NCBI GenBank assembly: GCA_951802425.1
Contig: OX637795.1
Span: 1,240,001-1,304,000, forward strand
Source of the DNA: Clavaria fumosa
Taxonomy: Eukaryota > Basidiomycota > Agaricomycetes > Agaricales > Clavariaceae
DNA length: 64,000 nt
Reading direction: 5' to 3'
Shown: positions 21,581 to 33,400 of the stretch, piece after piece
Numbering within the stretch: the first letter of the stretch is position 1
Layout of the letters: the number at the start of each line of letters is the position of its first letter
Notes under the pieces: generated by a model
Told to the model about the DNA's origin: nothing
The model's input: the letters and a program-made list of their open reading frames with translations, nothing else
Database searches by the model: none
Position numbers and translations under genes: made by a program

Positions 21581-22380
21581 TTGCCGTTATCAACAGCAAC
21601 CATCATTGTCGCTGGCTGCAGCCGCCGTCATCGTCGTCGTTGTTGCTGTGAGCGAGCATGCTGCCAGACTGTACAGGGTGCTTTGGTGAATGAGATACGA
21701 GGAATACAGCAAAACACATCGTTGCCGCCGCGAGCGAAAGACGAAGGAAGGAGGGTATGTATGTCATCATTGGGAGCCGCCATCGTTGTCGTTGCTGGCC
21801 CCTGCAGCCGCCATCGTCACCGTCGCTGGCCCTCATCGTCGTCGTCGTCATTGTCGCTTGTTCCTGTAGTGCCATCATCGTCTGCTGCAGCCGTTGTTGC
21901 CGTTGTTGGCTGCCGTCGTCGTCTGTTGTGGTGGTCACCATCGTCATCTGCTGCTGTGGTGGTCGCCGTTATCATCAGCAACCATCGTTGTCGCTGGCTG
22001 CAGCCGCCGTCATCGTCGTCGTTGTCGCTGTGAGCAAGCATGCTGTCAGATGTACAGGATGCTTTGGTGAATGAGATACAAGGAGTATGGCAAAAACACA
22101 TCGTTGCTGCTGCGAGCGAAAGACAAAGGAAGAAGGGTATGTATGTGAGCGAGCATGCTGAAAGACTGTACAGGGTGCTTTGGTGAATGAGATACAAGGA
22201 GTATGGCAAAAACACATCGTTGCTGCTGCGAGCGAAAGACAAAGGAAGAAGGGTATGTATGTGAGCGAGCATGCTGAAAGACTGTACAGGGTGCTTTGGT
22301 GAATGAGATACAAGGAGTATGGCAAAAACACATCGTTGCTGCTGCGAGCGAAAGACAAAGGAAGAAGGGTATGTATGTGA
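21581..22380. repeat. Triplet-rich zone and 116-bp tandem repeats inside the KDZ element
   Basis: 21600-22030 is rich in cgtcgtcat-type triplets. It overlaps and is followed by units of about 116 bp starting gtgagc(g/a)agcatgctg at 22030, 22145, 22261 and 22377, with a more diverged unit near 21649. Each unit contains gtacagggtgctttgg and catcgttgctgctgcg. Long ORFs here are products of the triplet repeats, not genes. Confidence 0.8.
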
Positions 22381-22383
22381 GCA

Positions 22384-23317
22384 AGCATACAGCAAAAACG
22401 TAGCCTGAAGGCATTGTCATGCGGCGGAGTTATTAGGCACAATCGTTCATGGGTCTCGGACAAGTCCTGGACAGTGTCGTTCAAACTCAACTTGGCCCTC
22501 GACTCTGCTTTGACTCAACTCCCCTCTAACATTGATGAAATCCCATCAAAACGATAGGTATGAGAAGGAGTTGGCGGTTAATCAACATATCAGTAAGGCC
22601 AAGATTCAAAAGCAAAATGTAGATAAGCGACGCAGGTGGAGAATGAAGTCAGCGCATTTGTTTGTCTCTCATGTCATCTCACAATCTCTGCCTGTCTAGT
22701 AATATTGAGAAGGTCCGTGAGACAGACCGCATACGCAAAGCAGTGTGAGTCAGTTCTCATGACCCTGTCAATGCATTGAGGGCAGAGACATTTCGGACTC
22801 CATAGTGCTCGCAGCAAAAAGGCAAAGGAAAAACACGAGCAGGAAGGATGCGAGGGCAGAGCCATGTGAGTCAATCAGACAACAATCATTTCCACCCCCA
22901 CCCTGACAATTATTTGTTAGTGACATTTTCGACATCCAGAATGGGTCATTCTCTGACGATGATACCTCGCAAAGTTCGCCTCATCTACAGGAACGCCTTG
23001 CCGAAGTCCACAGAGGCATTGAAGATTGGACGAGGAGTTGGGGACCAGTAAACCAGTGGACACAGAAATTTCGAGAGGGGTATTGTGCTGCTCGGCAGAG
23101 CGGCTGCGTTGGCGAGTGGCTGGAGGGCTGTTCACTGATGGTGAAGGAAGGGAAGCAACTGTCAGAGGTGCTGACAGAGATGGCCAGACTGGAGTGGCCA
23201 CCAAATGCTGGGAGTATGTTGCAGCAAGCATTTGAATCTATGGCAACACTACAGGAAGGAATAGCTCTCCTCCGAGCGCAGATCTATGTATCAGACATAT
23301 ATTCCCTAATATGGTAG
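22384..23317 (+). CDS. Hypothetical multi-exon gene upstream of the KDZ transposase
   Basis: I do not recognise this protein. Coding-like segments without a clear ATG run in order: one containing SWVSDKSWTVSFKLNLALDS near 22440-22520; YEKELAVNQHISKAKIQKQN near 22560-22620; VRETDRIRKAV near 22712-22747 before a gtgagt donor; and a last exon from about 22920 (SDDDTSQSSPHLQERLAEVH, GIEDWTRSWGPVNQW) to TAG at 23315-23317. A gtgagt...ttgttag intron (22866-22919) precedes the last exon. The segments end 45 bp before the transposase start. It may be a second KDZ-element gene or the start of a longer transposase. The splice model is tentative and one 4-bp insertion near 22557 may break it. Confidence 0.4.
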
Positions 23318-23362
23318 CACCACCAAACGACCTCCTGCACATGACCTTCTCGTTGGCGAATC

Positions 23363-26300
23363 ATGGCCAGAAAGTCCAACAAACGCAAGGACCCTCCTGT
23401 CCGACTCACACACTACGTGTCCCCAGCACCACTTCCTGAATTCTCTGGCCCTTCTTTCAGCAGGCATACCAACTATATATTCAATGGTTTGGCTCGCAGC
23501 AACACCACATTCTTACCTGCCCCCCCTTCGCCCAAGAAGCAGCGGCATCAAACAGTGGATCTTGGCTCCTTTGCCAACACCAAGGCTCTACGTATGGGGG
23601 ACAATTTCGTTTTTGACTTTTATGAACCCAACCTCGACATCGACTCTTATCTGATGGAGCAGTTGTGTGACGAGGATAAATGCCCACCACCCGTGCGAGC
23701 CCAGCCTGTATTATAATAAATCAAAGTTGCTGATACCTTTGTACCTTTGTAGAGTAACCCTTCTCTTATATGGATGCAAGAACAGGAAGTGTTCCTATCT
23801 GAAATGATTCGCCTTGAAGGGCGTGGATATGCCAAGAACTTTTCAAAATGTATTTCTTGTGGAATAGCGGATGGCACATACCGATGTAGTGACTGTCTCG
23901 GTACCCTTCTTTATTGCGGTCCTTGCACAGTGAGACGACATGCTGAAGTGCCTTGCCATCGTCTGCAGGTCAGTTTTTTGGTTTCTCATCTCGAGTGTCA
24001 TTAAATATGTGACATTATACAAAGGAATGGACCGGGACTTTTTTCAGGCGTGCTACACTGAAAGATTTGGGTCTCCGTGTTCAACTTGGACACCCTGTTG
24101 GCGAGACTTGTGCCAATCCCAAACCCATACCTGGAAACAACTTCGTATTGATGGATACGCATGGAATCCATACGGTTGCGGTTGACTACTGTGGCTGTGA
24201 GATAGCCCAAACACAATATATCCAACTTCTTCAAAATCGGTGGTTTCCTGCGACAGTTTCATTCCCCAAGACTGCCGCAACATTCCGTCTTCTTGGACAT
24301 TTCCATTACCTTCATCTTGAGTCTAAAGCATCCGCGTTTGAATTTTACCGAGGAATTATGAGAGAGACTGACAATACAGGTCTAAACGAACCTCAAGTAT
24401 GTGCACCTACCCATAGTTAAGTTATAGGTCATGCTCAAAATCAAGTCGTTATAGATGCGCTATGAGGCATTCATGAGAATGATGCGGCAGTGGCGTCACT
24501 TGAAGAATCTGAAGCGTGCTGGTAGGGGACATGATCCAGCTGGAATTGATGCAACAAAAACTGGCGAGTGTGCCGTCCTATGCCCTGCATGCCCGCAACC
24601 TGGGATAAATTTGCCCTCTGGATGGGAGAGTGCACCCCCAGCCATTGCGTCTGTCTTTTCCTCGATTGCCTAATGCTAGCACTGATTAATCAAATCTAGG
24701 TGGCGCTACACACAATTCTTGGCCATAGATGCAAACTTTCGACTTCAACGACGGCTGGTATCAAGTGACAGGGTTGATCCAGGCCTCAGCAAGGGTTTTT
24801 CTTACATTGTTCATGAAGAGGAGTATAAGGCATATCTTGAGCCTCGGAGATCCATAGTCCAAGAGGTATGTCTCTTTTCTCATTCAATCATTCATTACTG
24901 TTTATATATGGTGGCCAGCGAAGCACTTGTGTTACTCATAACGCAGTTGATAATGCTGATACCCGGGATTCGCGAGGCTTGGCTGCAACTGGCATTGGGA
25001 CTGTGGACTGTGCACGGCATGGTATGAAGCGTCCTGCCTCTGTTGGTGACCTCCAAAAGGGTGAACGGTAAGTGATATTCTGTTTAGTGGCTATGTAATA
25101 TATAATAAAAATTCTAGATATGTAAACATGGACTTTCTGTTTTTCAGCAGCTTGAGGAACACGAAGCTCAAGAACATTGTCATATCATATGACATTGCAT
25201 GTCAATGGAGTCGGAACCTCTGGAAACGGCTTGACACCTACCCTCAATGGATGCAACTGGACATTGAAAATATTCGGTTCAAATTTGTTGTTCCAAAATT
25301 TCACTTACCGGCACATATTGAAAAGTGCCAGACAACGTTCTCACTCAATTTGGAGACAGGGGTTGGGCGAACAGATGGCGAGGGACCTGAGCGAGGATGG
25401 GCAAACAGTAATTGTATAGGGCCAAGCACAAAAAGAGATGGGTCCTGGTACCCGACGAGATATCCTTGATGATGTATTCGGTGACTGGAACTGGAAAAAG
25501 GTAACAACCATGGGTAAGTGTTACATCCCCAAATCTCGAAACATGAAAATAACACTTGTTGGTTGTAGGGCACTCTCTCCTCAGTAAAGTCCTGGAGGCA
25601 ATCAAAGAGGAGGCGTCTGCGATGCAATCTCTCAATGATTTTGAGATGTCCCTGGAAAGAGCAGAATTGCTGCAAAAATGGAAGAGTGAGGTTCGAGCAT
25701 GGGAACGCTCCAAAGAGGGCTGCAATCCATATGAATCCCAGGTTTCCTGTAAGTGCATTGGCTTTCCTCCCCAATGATAAGGTGCTAACATATACTTAGC
25801 ATTGACACAACCCAAAGTGCGGCTTCAACTAGCTGAAGAAGAGCAGCTTGAGTTCTCGAGCTTGAATGGCAAGCAAGGGTTCTCCAATATGCATCCGAAG
25901 GTGCCACGTACTGCTTGGATAATGGAAGGGCTCGAGCTTGAGGCACTACAGTATTTATCCATATGCAGTATTTATTGTATAGACCTGACTAATCCACAAA
26001 TCATAGATGGCAACTTGCCCTTGAATGGAAGGCACTAGGCCCCCATTCCACTGATTTGCAACGTGCCAAATGTCTTGAGAAGTCCAACCGGCTGTGTCGA
26101 CGAATTGAGACCTGGCGCGAGGTGCAACGATTCTATATTCCTGGCATAGCTGTGTTACTTGCTGAATTGGAGGAGGATCATCCTACTGGCTCTTCAGCAT
26201 CACCTCAAGACATCCCTCTTTTTCTTCCGTCAGCTCTTAATGGGCAGGTTGCTTGTTCTGCCAAGCTGAAGGACAGCGAATGGGTCCTCCGCCTTGCTCA

Positions 26301-27038
26301 AGCAAATGATGCACTCAATGAACTCCGAAGTCATCTGCGGATTCGCACACACATTTGGTCACACAAGAGACGTAATGTGAGAGGGGTTGCTGCCCACACA
26401 CGAGCACAGGAGGCAATTACTCGCCAAAACGAATGGGTGGCGAGCAGTGCGAGAAAGTATCGTGCTGCACATGGAGCTCTGAGCAACCTCGCAGTTGACC
26501 TGGATAAAATTGGATGGGAAGCTCTTGTTCCAGTTTTGAAGGATGAGGATATACAGGGGATGAAGCGGGAAACTGACCGTGTTTCAGAGGGCCGGCGTCG
26601 ACTTTCTTGGATCTGGACTGACTTCACTGCTGCAAAACATGCCAATGCTGACCCAGGGCTGAATGATGGTAAGCTTTCCTTGACTTGCAAGATCCCAGAG
26701 CTTACATCATCACAGCTCTTCGGGTGGAATGGTGTAGATCAAGAGCAAGAGCCATGCGGTGGTCTGAGGAAGTGTTACTACTCGAGGAGGAAATGCGGCG
26801 TGTGCTGGAGTTCCTCAGATGGCATGCAAATTGGTGGACAAATCAGAAGAAAAAATCTGTTTCATCAATGGAACTAGCTGAAGGATTAACGGCATATTCA
26901 GCACGCCAGGCTGCCCTGCGAACAGCATTAGCTGACCACTTTCAAGCCCTTTGGGAGAATGTCCCAGCCCTCCTGCACTTAGGGCAACGTCACAGTGAGG
27001 TGGCTGGCCATGCCCAGGTGCTCACATCTTCTGACTAG
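23363..27038 (+). CDS. KDZ transposase with CxC2 cysteine cluster, 11 exons, one frameshift
   Basis: Exons joined by GT..AG introns: 23363-23707, 23753-23968, 24025-24396, 24455-24648, 24700-24865, 24919-25067, 25118-25513, 25569-25748, 25800-25950, 26007-26668, 26716-27038. They sum to 3154 nt, that is 1051 codons plus one extra base. The extra base is in an A run near 25431, after which the conserved frame resumes, so there is a single 1-bp insertion. Exon 2 has the CxC2 cluster (CISCGIADGTYRCSDC, YCGPC...H...H). Exon 3 has LGLRVQLGHPVGETCANP and the catalytic-type Asp of LMDTHGIH. Exon 7 has YDIACQW and DGEGPERGWANSN, hallmarks of KDZ transposases. It would cut and paste this element; the frameshift probably inactivates it unless it is a sequencing error. 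Confidence 0.88.
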
Positions 27039-27044
27039 GTACAG

Positions 27045-29340
27045 TACCCACACTGTGATATTTTATGATCTGTATATCTTTGTTGAGAGCTCAGTGATAT
27101 ATCATAGACACAGAAGTGATATATCATGTACTGATCTGGTCAGGGATGTGTCATCAATGGCTGTAGGGAGCAAGCATGATAATAGTCTGGATAGGGTTGA
27201 TACATCAGATGCTGACATGCTGATATATCAACATTATGTATGGATGATATATTGTCTGTGGCTATGACAGATGCATCACCTGTCTGACATCAGTGATATA
27301 TCAGATGCACCATACACACCCAATGAGGAGGTGATGCATCAGATCAATACATCAGGTTCTATGGCAACTGATACATCAGATGCTTGGAAAGTGATGTATT
27401 GGATGTATTAACCAGGCTCCAGGCTCATCAGCAGGTGATACATTGGATGTGTGTGTCATATTATATCAGATGCAACACAATTTCCAGAACAGCTGGGATG
27501 ATACATCAGATGCTGACATGCTGATATATCAACATTATGTATGGATGATATATTGTCTATGGCTATGGCAGATGCATCATCTGACATCAGTGATATATCA
27601 GATGCACCATCCACACCCAATGAAGTGATGCATCAGATGCCCCAATTCTATGGCAACTGATATATCAGATACTTGGACAGTGATGTATTGGATGTCTTAA
27701 CTGGGCTCCAAGCTAATCATCAGGTGATACATTGGATGTCTGTGTCATATTATACCAGATGCACCAAATTTCCAGAACAGCTGGGATGATACACCAGATG
27801 CTTACATGCTGATATATCAACATTATGATATATTGTCTATGGCTATGGCAGATGCATCATCTTACATCACTGATATGTCAGATGTCCCATCCACACCCAA
27901 TGAGGAGGTGATGCATCAGATGCCCCAAGGCAATATATCAGATGCTTATACAATGATATATTGGGTGTACCCCCAGGTTCTATGGCATCTGATATATCAG
28001 ATGCTTGGAAAGTGATGTACTGTAACCAGGCTCCAGACTAATCAGCAGGTGATATATTGGATGTCCATGTCATATTATGTCAGATACACCAAATTGCTAG
28101 AACAGCCAGGATGATACATCAGATGCTGACATGCTGATATATCAACATTACATATGGATGATATATTGCCTATGGTTATGGCAGATGCATCATCTGGTCA
28201 GTGATATATCAGATGTACCCTCCACACCCAATGAAGAGGTAATGTATCAGATGGCCCAAAGCAATACATCAGGTGCATGCACCAATTGATTTGATGGCAA
28301 CTAATATATCAGATACTTGGACAGTGATGTATTGGATGTATTAATTAGGCTCCAGGCTAATAGCAGGTAATACATTGGATATCCATGTCATATTATATCA
28401 GATGCACCAAATTTTAGAACAGCCAGGATGATACATCAGATGGTGACATGCTGATATATCAACATTATGTATGGATGATATATTGTCTATGGTTATGGCA
28501 GATGCATCATCTGACATCAGTGATATATCAGATGTGCCAACCACAATGAGGCGGTGATGCATCAGATGCCCCAAGGCAATACATCAGATGCTTGTGCAAT
28601 GATACATTGGGTGTACCCCCAGGTTCTATGGCAACTGATATATCAGATGCTTGGATAGTGATGTATTGAATGTATTAACCAGACTCCAGGCTCATCAGCA
28701 GGTGATACATTGGATGTGTGTGTCATATTATATCAGATGCAACAAAATTTCCAGAACAGCTGGGATGATACATCAGATGCTGACATGCTGATATATCAAC
28801 ATTATGTATGGATGATATATTGCCTATGGCTATGGCAGATGCATCATCTGACATCAGTGATATATCAGATGTGCCAACCACAATGAGGAGGTGATGCATC
28901 AGATGCCCCAAGGCAATACATCGGATGCTTGTGCAATGATACATTGGGTGTACCCCCAGGTTCTATGGCAACTGATATATCAGATGCTTGGATAGTGATG
29001 TATTGAATGTATTAACCAGACTCCAGGCTAATCAGCAGGTGATACATTGGATGTCTGTGTCATATTATATCAGATGCACCAAATTTCCAGAACAGCTGGG
29101 ATGATACATTAGATGCTTATATGCTGATATATCAACATTATGTATAGATGATATATTGTCTATGGCTATGGCAGATGCATCATCTGGTCAGTGATATATC
29201 AGATGCACCATCCACACCCAATGAGGAGTCAATGCATCAGATGCCCCAAGGCAATACATCAGGTGTATGCACCAATTGATGCTAATTGTTCATCACTCAT
29301 ATGCATCAATTTAGTATATATAATACATCATTCCTACAGG
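27045..29340. repeat. Right satellite arm of the KDZ element
   Basis: Inverted relative to the left arm. The motif gacatgctgatatatcaac-like recurs near 27225, 27514, 27807, 28128, 28447, 28785 and 29121, that is units of about 290-340 bp. Palindromic gatgcatc and tgatatatca motifs are frequent. It is longer (about seven units) than the left arm (about four). Confidence 0.85.
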
Positions 29341-29366
29341 ATCTGGTGCGATGCCAGTCAACGCAC

Positions 29367-29568
29367 AACTTTGGATTTTCCTCAATAAACTTCAGACAGA
29401 TCTGAGTCTTGCCAACACCTCCCATTCCATAGAGGAGAAAGAGCCGTCTAGGAGGAAGTTGTCCCTCACGCGGGCCAAAATGACTTTTGAGTTTCTCGAG
29501 GTAGGACCCCTGCCCTGTGAAAATTGGGCTGGGAGAGGGCATCCCTTTGAATGTGACTTGTGACTGGA
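29367..29568 (-). pseudogene. P-loop exon of the NB-ARC/TPR gene
   Basis: On minus: SQVTFKGMPSPSPIFTGQG, LEKLKSHFGPREGQLPPRR, LFLLYGMGGVGKTQICLKF. GMGGVGKT is the Walker A loop of NB-ARC. The exon ends ...aagtt at 29367 with donor gtgcgt. Joined to the acceptor ctgaacag (20076) it gives K-L-F-W-R-V-F-W-I-D in frame (phase 2), matching NB-ARC proteins. The intron is therefore 29366-20076, 9291 bp including the KDZ element, and roughly 80 bp without it. The 5' end of the exon is cut by element D at 29568. Confidence 0.82.
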
Positions 29569-29859
29569 TGTTAGGATCGCTTATGTAAGCCATCCCAAAG
29601 TGCAGTTGTGGAGAAACTGGGGAGGGTTGTTGGAAGGTCACACGACCTGTGGCTGGGTCGGATTATGTAATCATGTAAGATCACATGACCTGGGGCCTGG
29701 GCGCATCACGTGATCCGAGGGTCCGAGCGTGGGAAAGTCGGCAAGTGCCGAAGCGTTCGCTATAAGTACTTTCGCTTTTCCTTTTTTGTACTCTTTTCCC
29801 CTTATCTTAGTATTGTTGTCATGACCTTATGCTTAAGTTGTGTGAGACCCAGTCTGATA
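29569..29859 (+). repeat. 5' LTR of element D
   Basis: TATA-like tataagta is at 29761-29768, and atcttagtatt at 29804-29814, about 43 bp downstream, is the likely RNA start. It differs from the 3' LTR at three sites, each CG against TG: cacacgacc/cacatgacc, tgttgtc/tgtcgtc, ttatgc/ttacgc. Confidence 0.92.
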
Positions 29860-29860
29860 T

Positions 29861-29871
29861 AATACTAAGAT
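29861..29871 (+). promoter_or_regulatory. Self-primer binding site of element D
   Basis: aatactaagat starts two bases after the LTR end. It is the exact reverse complement of atcttagtatt in the LTR (29804-29814). In Schizosaccharomyces Tf1 the first 11 nt of the transcript pair with such a site and are cleaved to prime reverse transcription; here too the match is 11 nt. No TGG tRNA-type site is present. Confidence 0.7.
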
Positions 29872-30433
29872 CCGCCTGTCCGCCCTAGCCCCGTGTCCTA
29901 ACCCGGCTAGCCTGGACCCTTAATTTCAAACTGTGACACGTTGTCACAGCTCAGCCCCTATCATCCTCTTCTCCTTTACCCTGCCTGCGGTGTGTAACAG
30001 AACCGCGCGAAATTTTTACTGTGTGTAGATACACGTGACCAGACCAGGAGGAAGTCAACTGTGACCCTCCCCAAGTGATACTGAGTGCCCAAGGCCCAGA
30101 ACTTTGTTTTACAGCTATGTACCAGTGAATCGTGTAGTGTACAGGGCAAGGAAAGGCCCCTACATAGTCTTTCTGTAGTTTCCTGGTCCAGTGGACAGGG
30201 CCCTTGCTCTGTGACCATTGTCAGAAGGGCGCACGGGCAACTCATTAGGAGTTGTGGAGCGACCACCTGGGACACCATTTGGGCCCCACGTTAACAAAAG
30301 TTTCATAGAATAAGAGTTCTATAGGTACATAAGTACACAGAAGAGCAGCCTAAGAGGACAGGACTGTTAAGAGATCGAAGAAATCCTGAGTGCCCAAGGC
30401 CTGGAACTTTATTTACAGCATCCAGGGCCTGTG

Positions 30434-33400
30434 ATGGCAGACCATGTCGCCCCGCCTGTAGCCCAACCTATGAGGCTTGACCTATCTGTTGCCCCCTTTG
30501 ATGGGCAGAAAAGGAACTTCCGTACGTTCCTCCGATCCCTTCGCCTCCTGTTTATGGCGAACCCAACTGTCTATGCTGTGGACCTGGTGAAGGTCCTTCT
30601 TGCTCTGAGCAAAATTACTGGAGAAGGATTCGCTGCAGAGTGGGCGAATATGAAGGCGGAAGAGATCCTGGGTAGTGGCGAGGCCGGAACCTGGGCAGAG
30701 TTTGTGGAGGAGATGAAGCGCGCATTCGATGACCCGAATGACCGTGCGACTGCCCTTGCCAATATTGCAGGGCTGAAACAGGGTGCCATGACAGCACCAG
30801 AGTTCTTTGCGAAATTCGAGACGCTGTTCTGACGGGCGAAGTTGAGTGCAGAGAAGGACTCAGGAATCCTAGTCCATTGGCTGGATTTGAACCTGAGTAG
30901 GAGGTTGGTGGAGAGAATCTATGGTGTCTCCCCGATGCCAGAGACATATGGAGAATGGAAGGTGCTGGCTGAGAGGCTTGATGCCCAGCAAAGGCGACTG
31001 GATGGGATACTCACGGAACGGACACCGCGACCCACTGTGACCCCCGTGTGACCCACCACGACCCTACCGCGACCTGCCGTGACCGTTTCACGACCTCTTG
31101 TGACCCCTCTGCTGTGTACTCCAGATGTGGCCATGGCCCGAGGATGGGCCCCTGCTGATGAGAGATGTTGTTTCCGATGCCACCAGACTGGCCATGCTGT
31201 CCGTTTCTGCCCCCTGCCTGATACGCGTCTGCAGGTCCCAAGGGCCCAAACCCAGGCAGCACCATGTGCCCCCCAAATGGCGGAGGGATATGAGAAAGAG
31301 ATTGCACGGCTCCGAGCCTGCATAGAGCTGTGTGAGAGAGAGAGGAGGACTCCCACTGGGGAGAAGAAGTGTGCCAGCCCCCTTTCCGTCCCTGTGCCTG
31401 CTGCAAGTATACCCCGATATACTATCTTGCAGCGGAGACATACCCGAATTGGGGCTGAGGTGAAGGAGGAAGTGAGACTGGCAGAGCACCTAACCAGAGT
31501 GCGGCCAGAAGTGCGGAAACATGTGCCACGAGAGCTAGCCATCCAGGTGCACTTGGAGGCTTTCAGCACTGGCAAAGGGACCACAATGAAGGCCCTTGTC
31601 GACTCAGGGTGCACCAACTGCTTCATGGATTTGGAGTGGGCGAAAGGAGTGGGACTGGAGCCATCTCTCCTGCTGAACCCAATCACCATGTATAATGTGG
31701 ATGGGACACAGAACAGGAATGGAAAGGTCCGGTATGGGATAGAGGTGCTGGTGAGAGTTGGTGACCACCAGGAGCGGATCCACTTTCTGCTGGGAAAGAC
31801 CCAGTCCCACAAGGTCATCCTTGGGCATGACTGGCTCAAGCGGCATAACCCGGATATCGACTGGCAGAAGGCAGAGCTGAGCCTTACCCGCTGCCCCCCA
31901 CAGTGTTCCCCATCCCCTCGAGCCTCTGCACCCCTGAAAACGAGTACCCTCGCATCCACGAGTATTCTGGACACCCGTTTTCCCAACTCTGGCCCTACCC
32001 CCGATTGGCCCAGCCGCTACCCTTTGGTGTTTAGTGAAGCAAAGTGGGATGAACTTCCCCGCTCCCGACCAGACTTCGATATTAAGATCGAGTTCAAAAA
32101 GGACCCTGAGCACCTCTCCTCCAAGCTGTATTCTTTGACACGGCAGGAGATGGTGGAGATGAACCGTTGGGTGGATGAGCAGCTTGCTTCTGGATGAATC
32201 CGGCCCTCGAAATCCCTGTATGCCAGCCCCTTCTTCTTCAAACATGAGAAGGACAAACTGCGGCCAATCATCGACTACTCGAGGCTGAATGCACACCTGA
32301 TCAAGGACAAGTACCCCCTCCCCCGCATCCGAGACACAGTGGATGTGCTTAAAGGAGCGTCGATCTACTCTAAGATTGATGCCAAGGGAGGTTTCCCATC
32401 TATGCAGGTCTGGCCCGAGCACCAGCACTGCTGCGCCTTCCTGACACCCCGTGGACTCTTCGAACCAGCTGTCATGTGGTTTGGACTGCAGAATGCCCCT
32501 GCTACCTTCCAACGCTTCATGAATCATGTGTTGAGGGAGGAGATTGCAGGAGGACATGTGAGGGCCTATGTGGATGATGTCATTGTGTTTGCAGAGGACT
32601 TGGCTACACACCGGTACTGGATGGATCGGGTCTTGAGGAAGTTTGGAGAGAATGGGTTGTGTCTCAAACTCAGTAAATGCGAGTTTGAGAAGAGTGAGAT
32701 CATCTTCCTGGGGATGAAGATCTCCCACAACAGACTAGAGCATGATCCGGCCAAGGGTGCGGCAGTCTGAGATTGGCCACGTCCTAAGAATGTGAAGGAT
32801 GTCCAGAGGTTCAATGGGATGCTGAACTACCTCCGCCGGCACATCCCGAATCTTTCTGCCTGGGCAAAGCCACTCTTCCGGCTGACTGGGAATGTTCCAT
32901 GGAAATGGGAGGAGGAGGAGGAAGCAGCCTTCCGAGATCTCCGCCAGGCACTCGTATCAGCCCCGGTCTTGGCTCTGCCTCAGGACAAAGGGAGATGGAA
33001 GGTAGAGACAGATGCAAGCAACCTGGCAACTGGTGGAGTGCTCTCACAGCAGCAGACGGATGGAACCTGGAGAGTTGTTGACTATATCTCCAAGGCCCTC
33101 ACTGCAGCTGAGAAGAACTACGATGTGTACGACAAGGAGTTCTTGGCTGTGATTCGGGCACTTCGCGAGTGGCGAGCATACCTCATTGGAGCAGAGGAGA
33201 CGATCGAGATCTGGACGGACCATGCAAACCTCCAGTACTTCCGGAAGCCCCAGAAGTTGAAGCCAAGGCAGGTTCGTTGGGTGGGAGAGCTCCAGTGCTT
33301 TGACTTTGAGATAAAGTATCGCACTGGCAAGTCGAATACAAAGGCAGATGCACTCTTCCAGAGACCGGACTATGGAGAGATGGTGGAGGAGGATGCACCG

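Larger units (their letters stand above)
20124..29342 (+). mobile_element. KDZ-type DNA transposon with satellite arms, inserted in an NLR intron
   Basis: The ends are inverted repeats: atcctgtag...gatgcatcatatgc at 20124 and the complement ending ...ctacaggat at 29342. They share gagtgatgaacaattagc and gcacctgatgtattgccttg-like stretches. The arms are long satellite arrays (20137-21575 and 27045-29340). Between them lie a 116-bp repeat zone, a hypothetical gene and a CxC2/KDZ transposase (23363-27038). The element lies wholly inside an intron of the minus-strand NLR gene. The exact TSD is unclear: the flanks cccaggcg and ctggtgcg agree only in part. Confidence 0.82.

Noticed and set aside
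21581..22033. Long ORFs rich in Ser/Val/Ala or Thr/Asp on both strands
   Set aside because: They translate triplet-rich repeats (cgt/cat) and are mirrored on both strands, so not genes.
20116..29350. 8-bp TSD for the KDZ element (cccaggcg / ctggtgcg)
   Set aside because: Only about half the bases agree and the ends are imperfectly defined, so I did not claim it.
29306..29641. P-loop ORF reading into element D (TFQQPSPVSPQLHF...)
   Set aside because: The first residues are translated LTR; the exon ends at the TSD at 29568.
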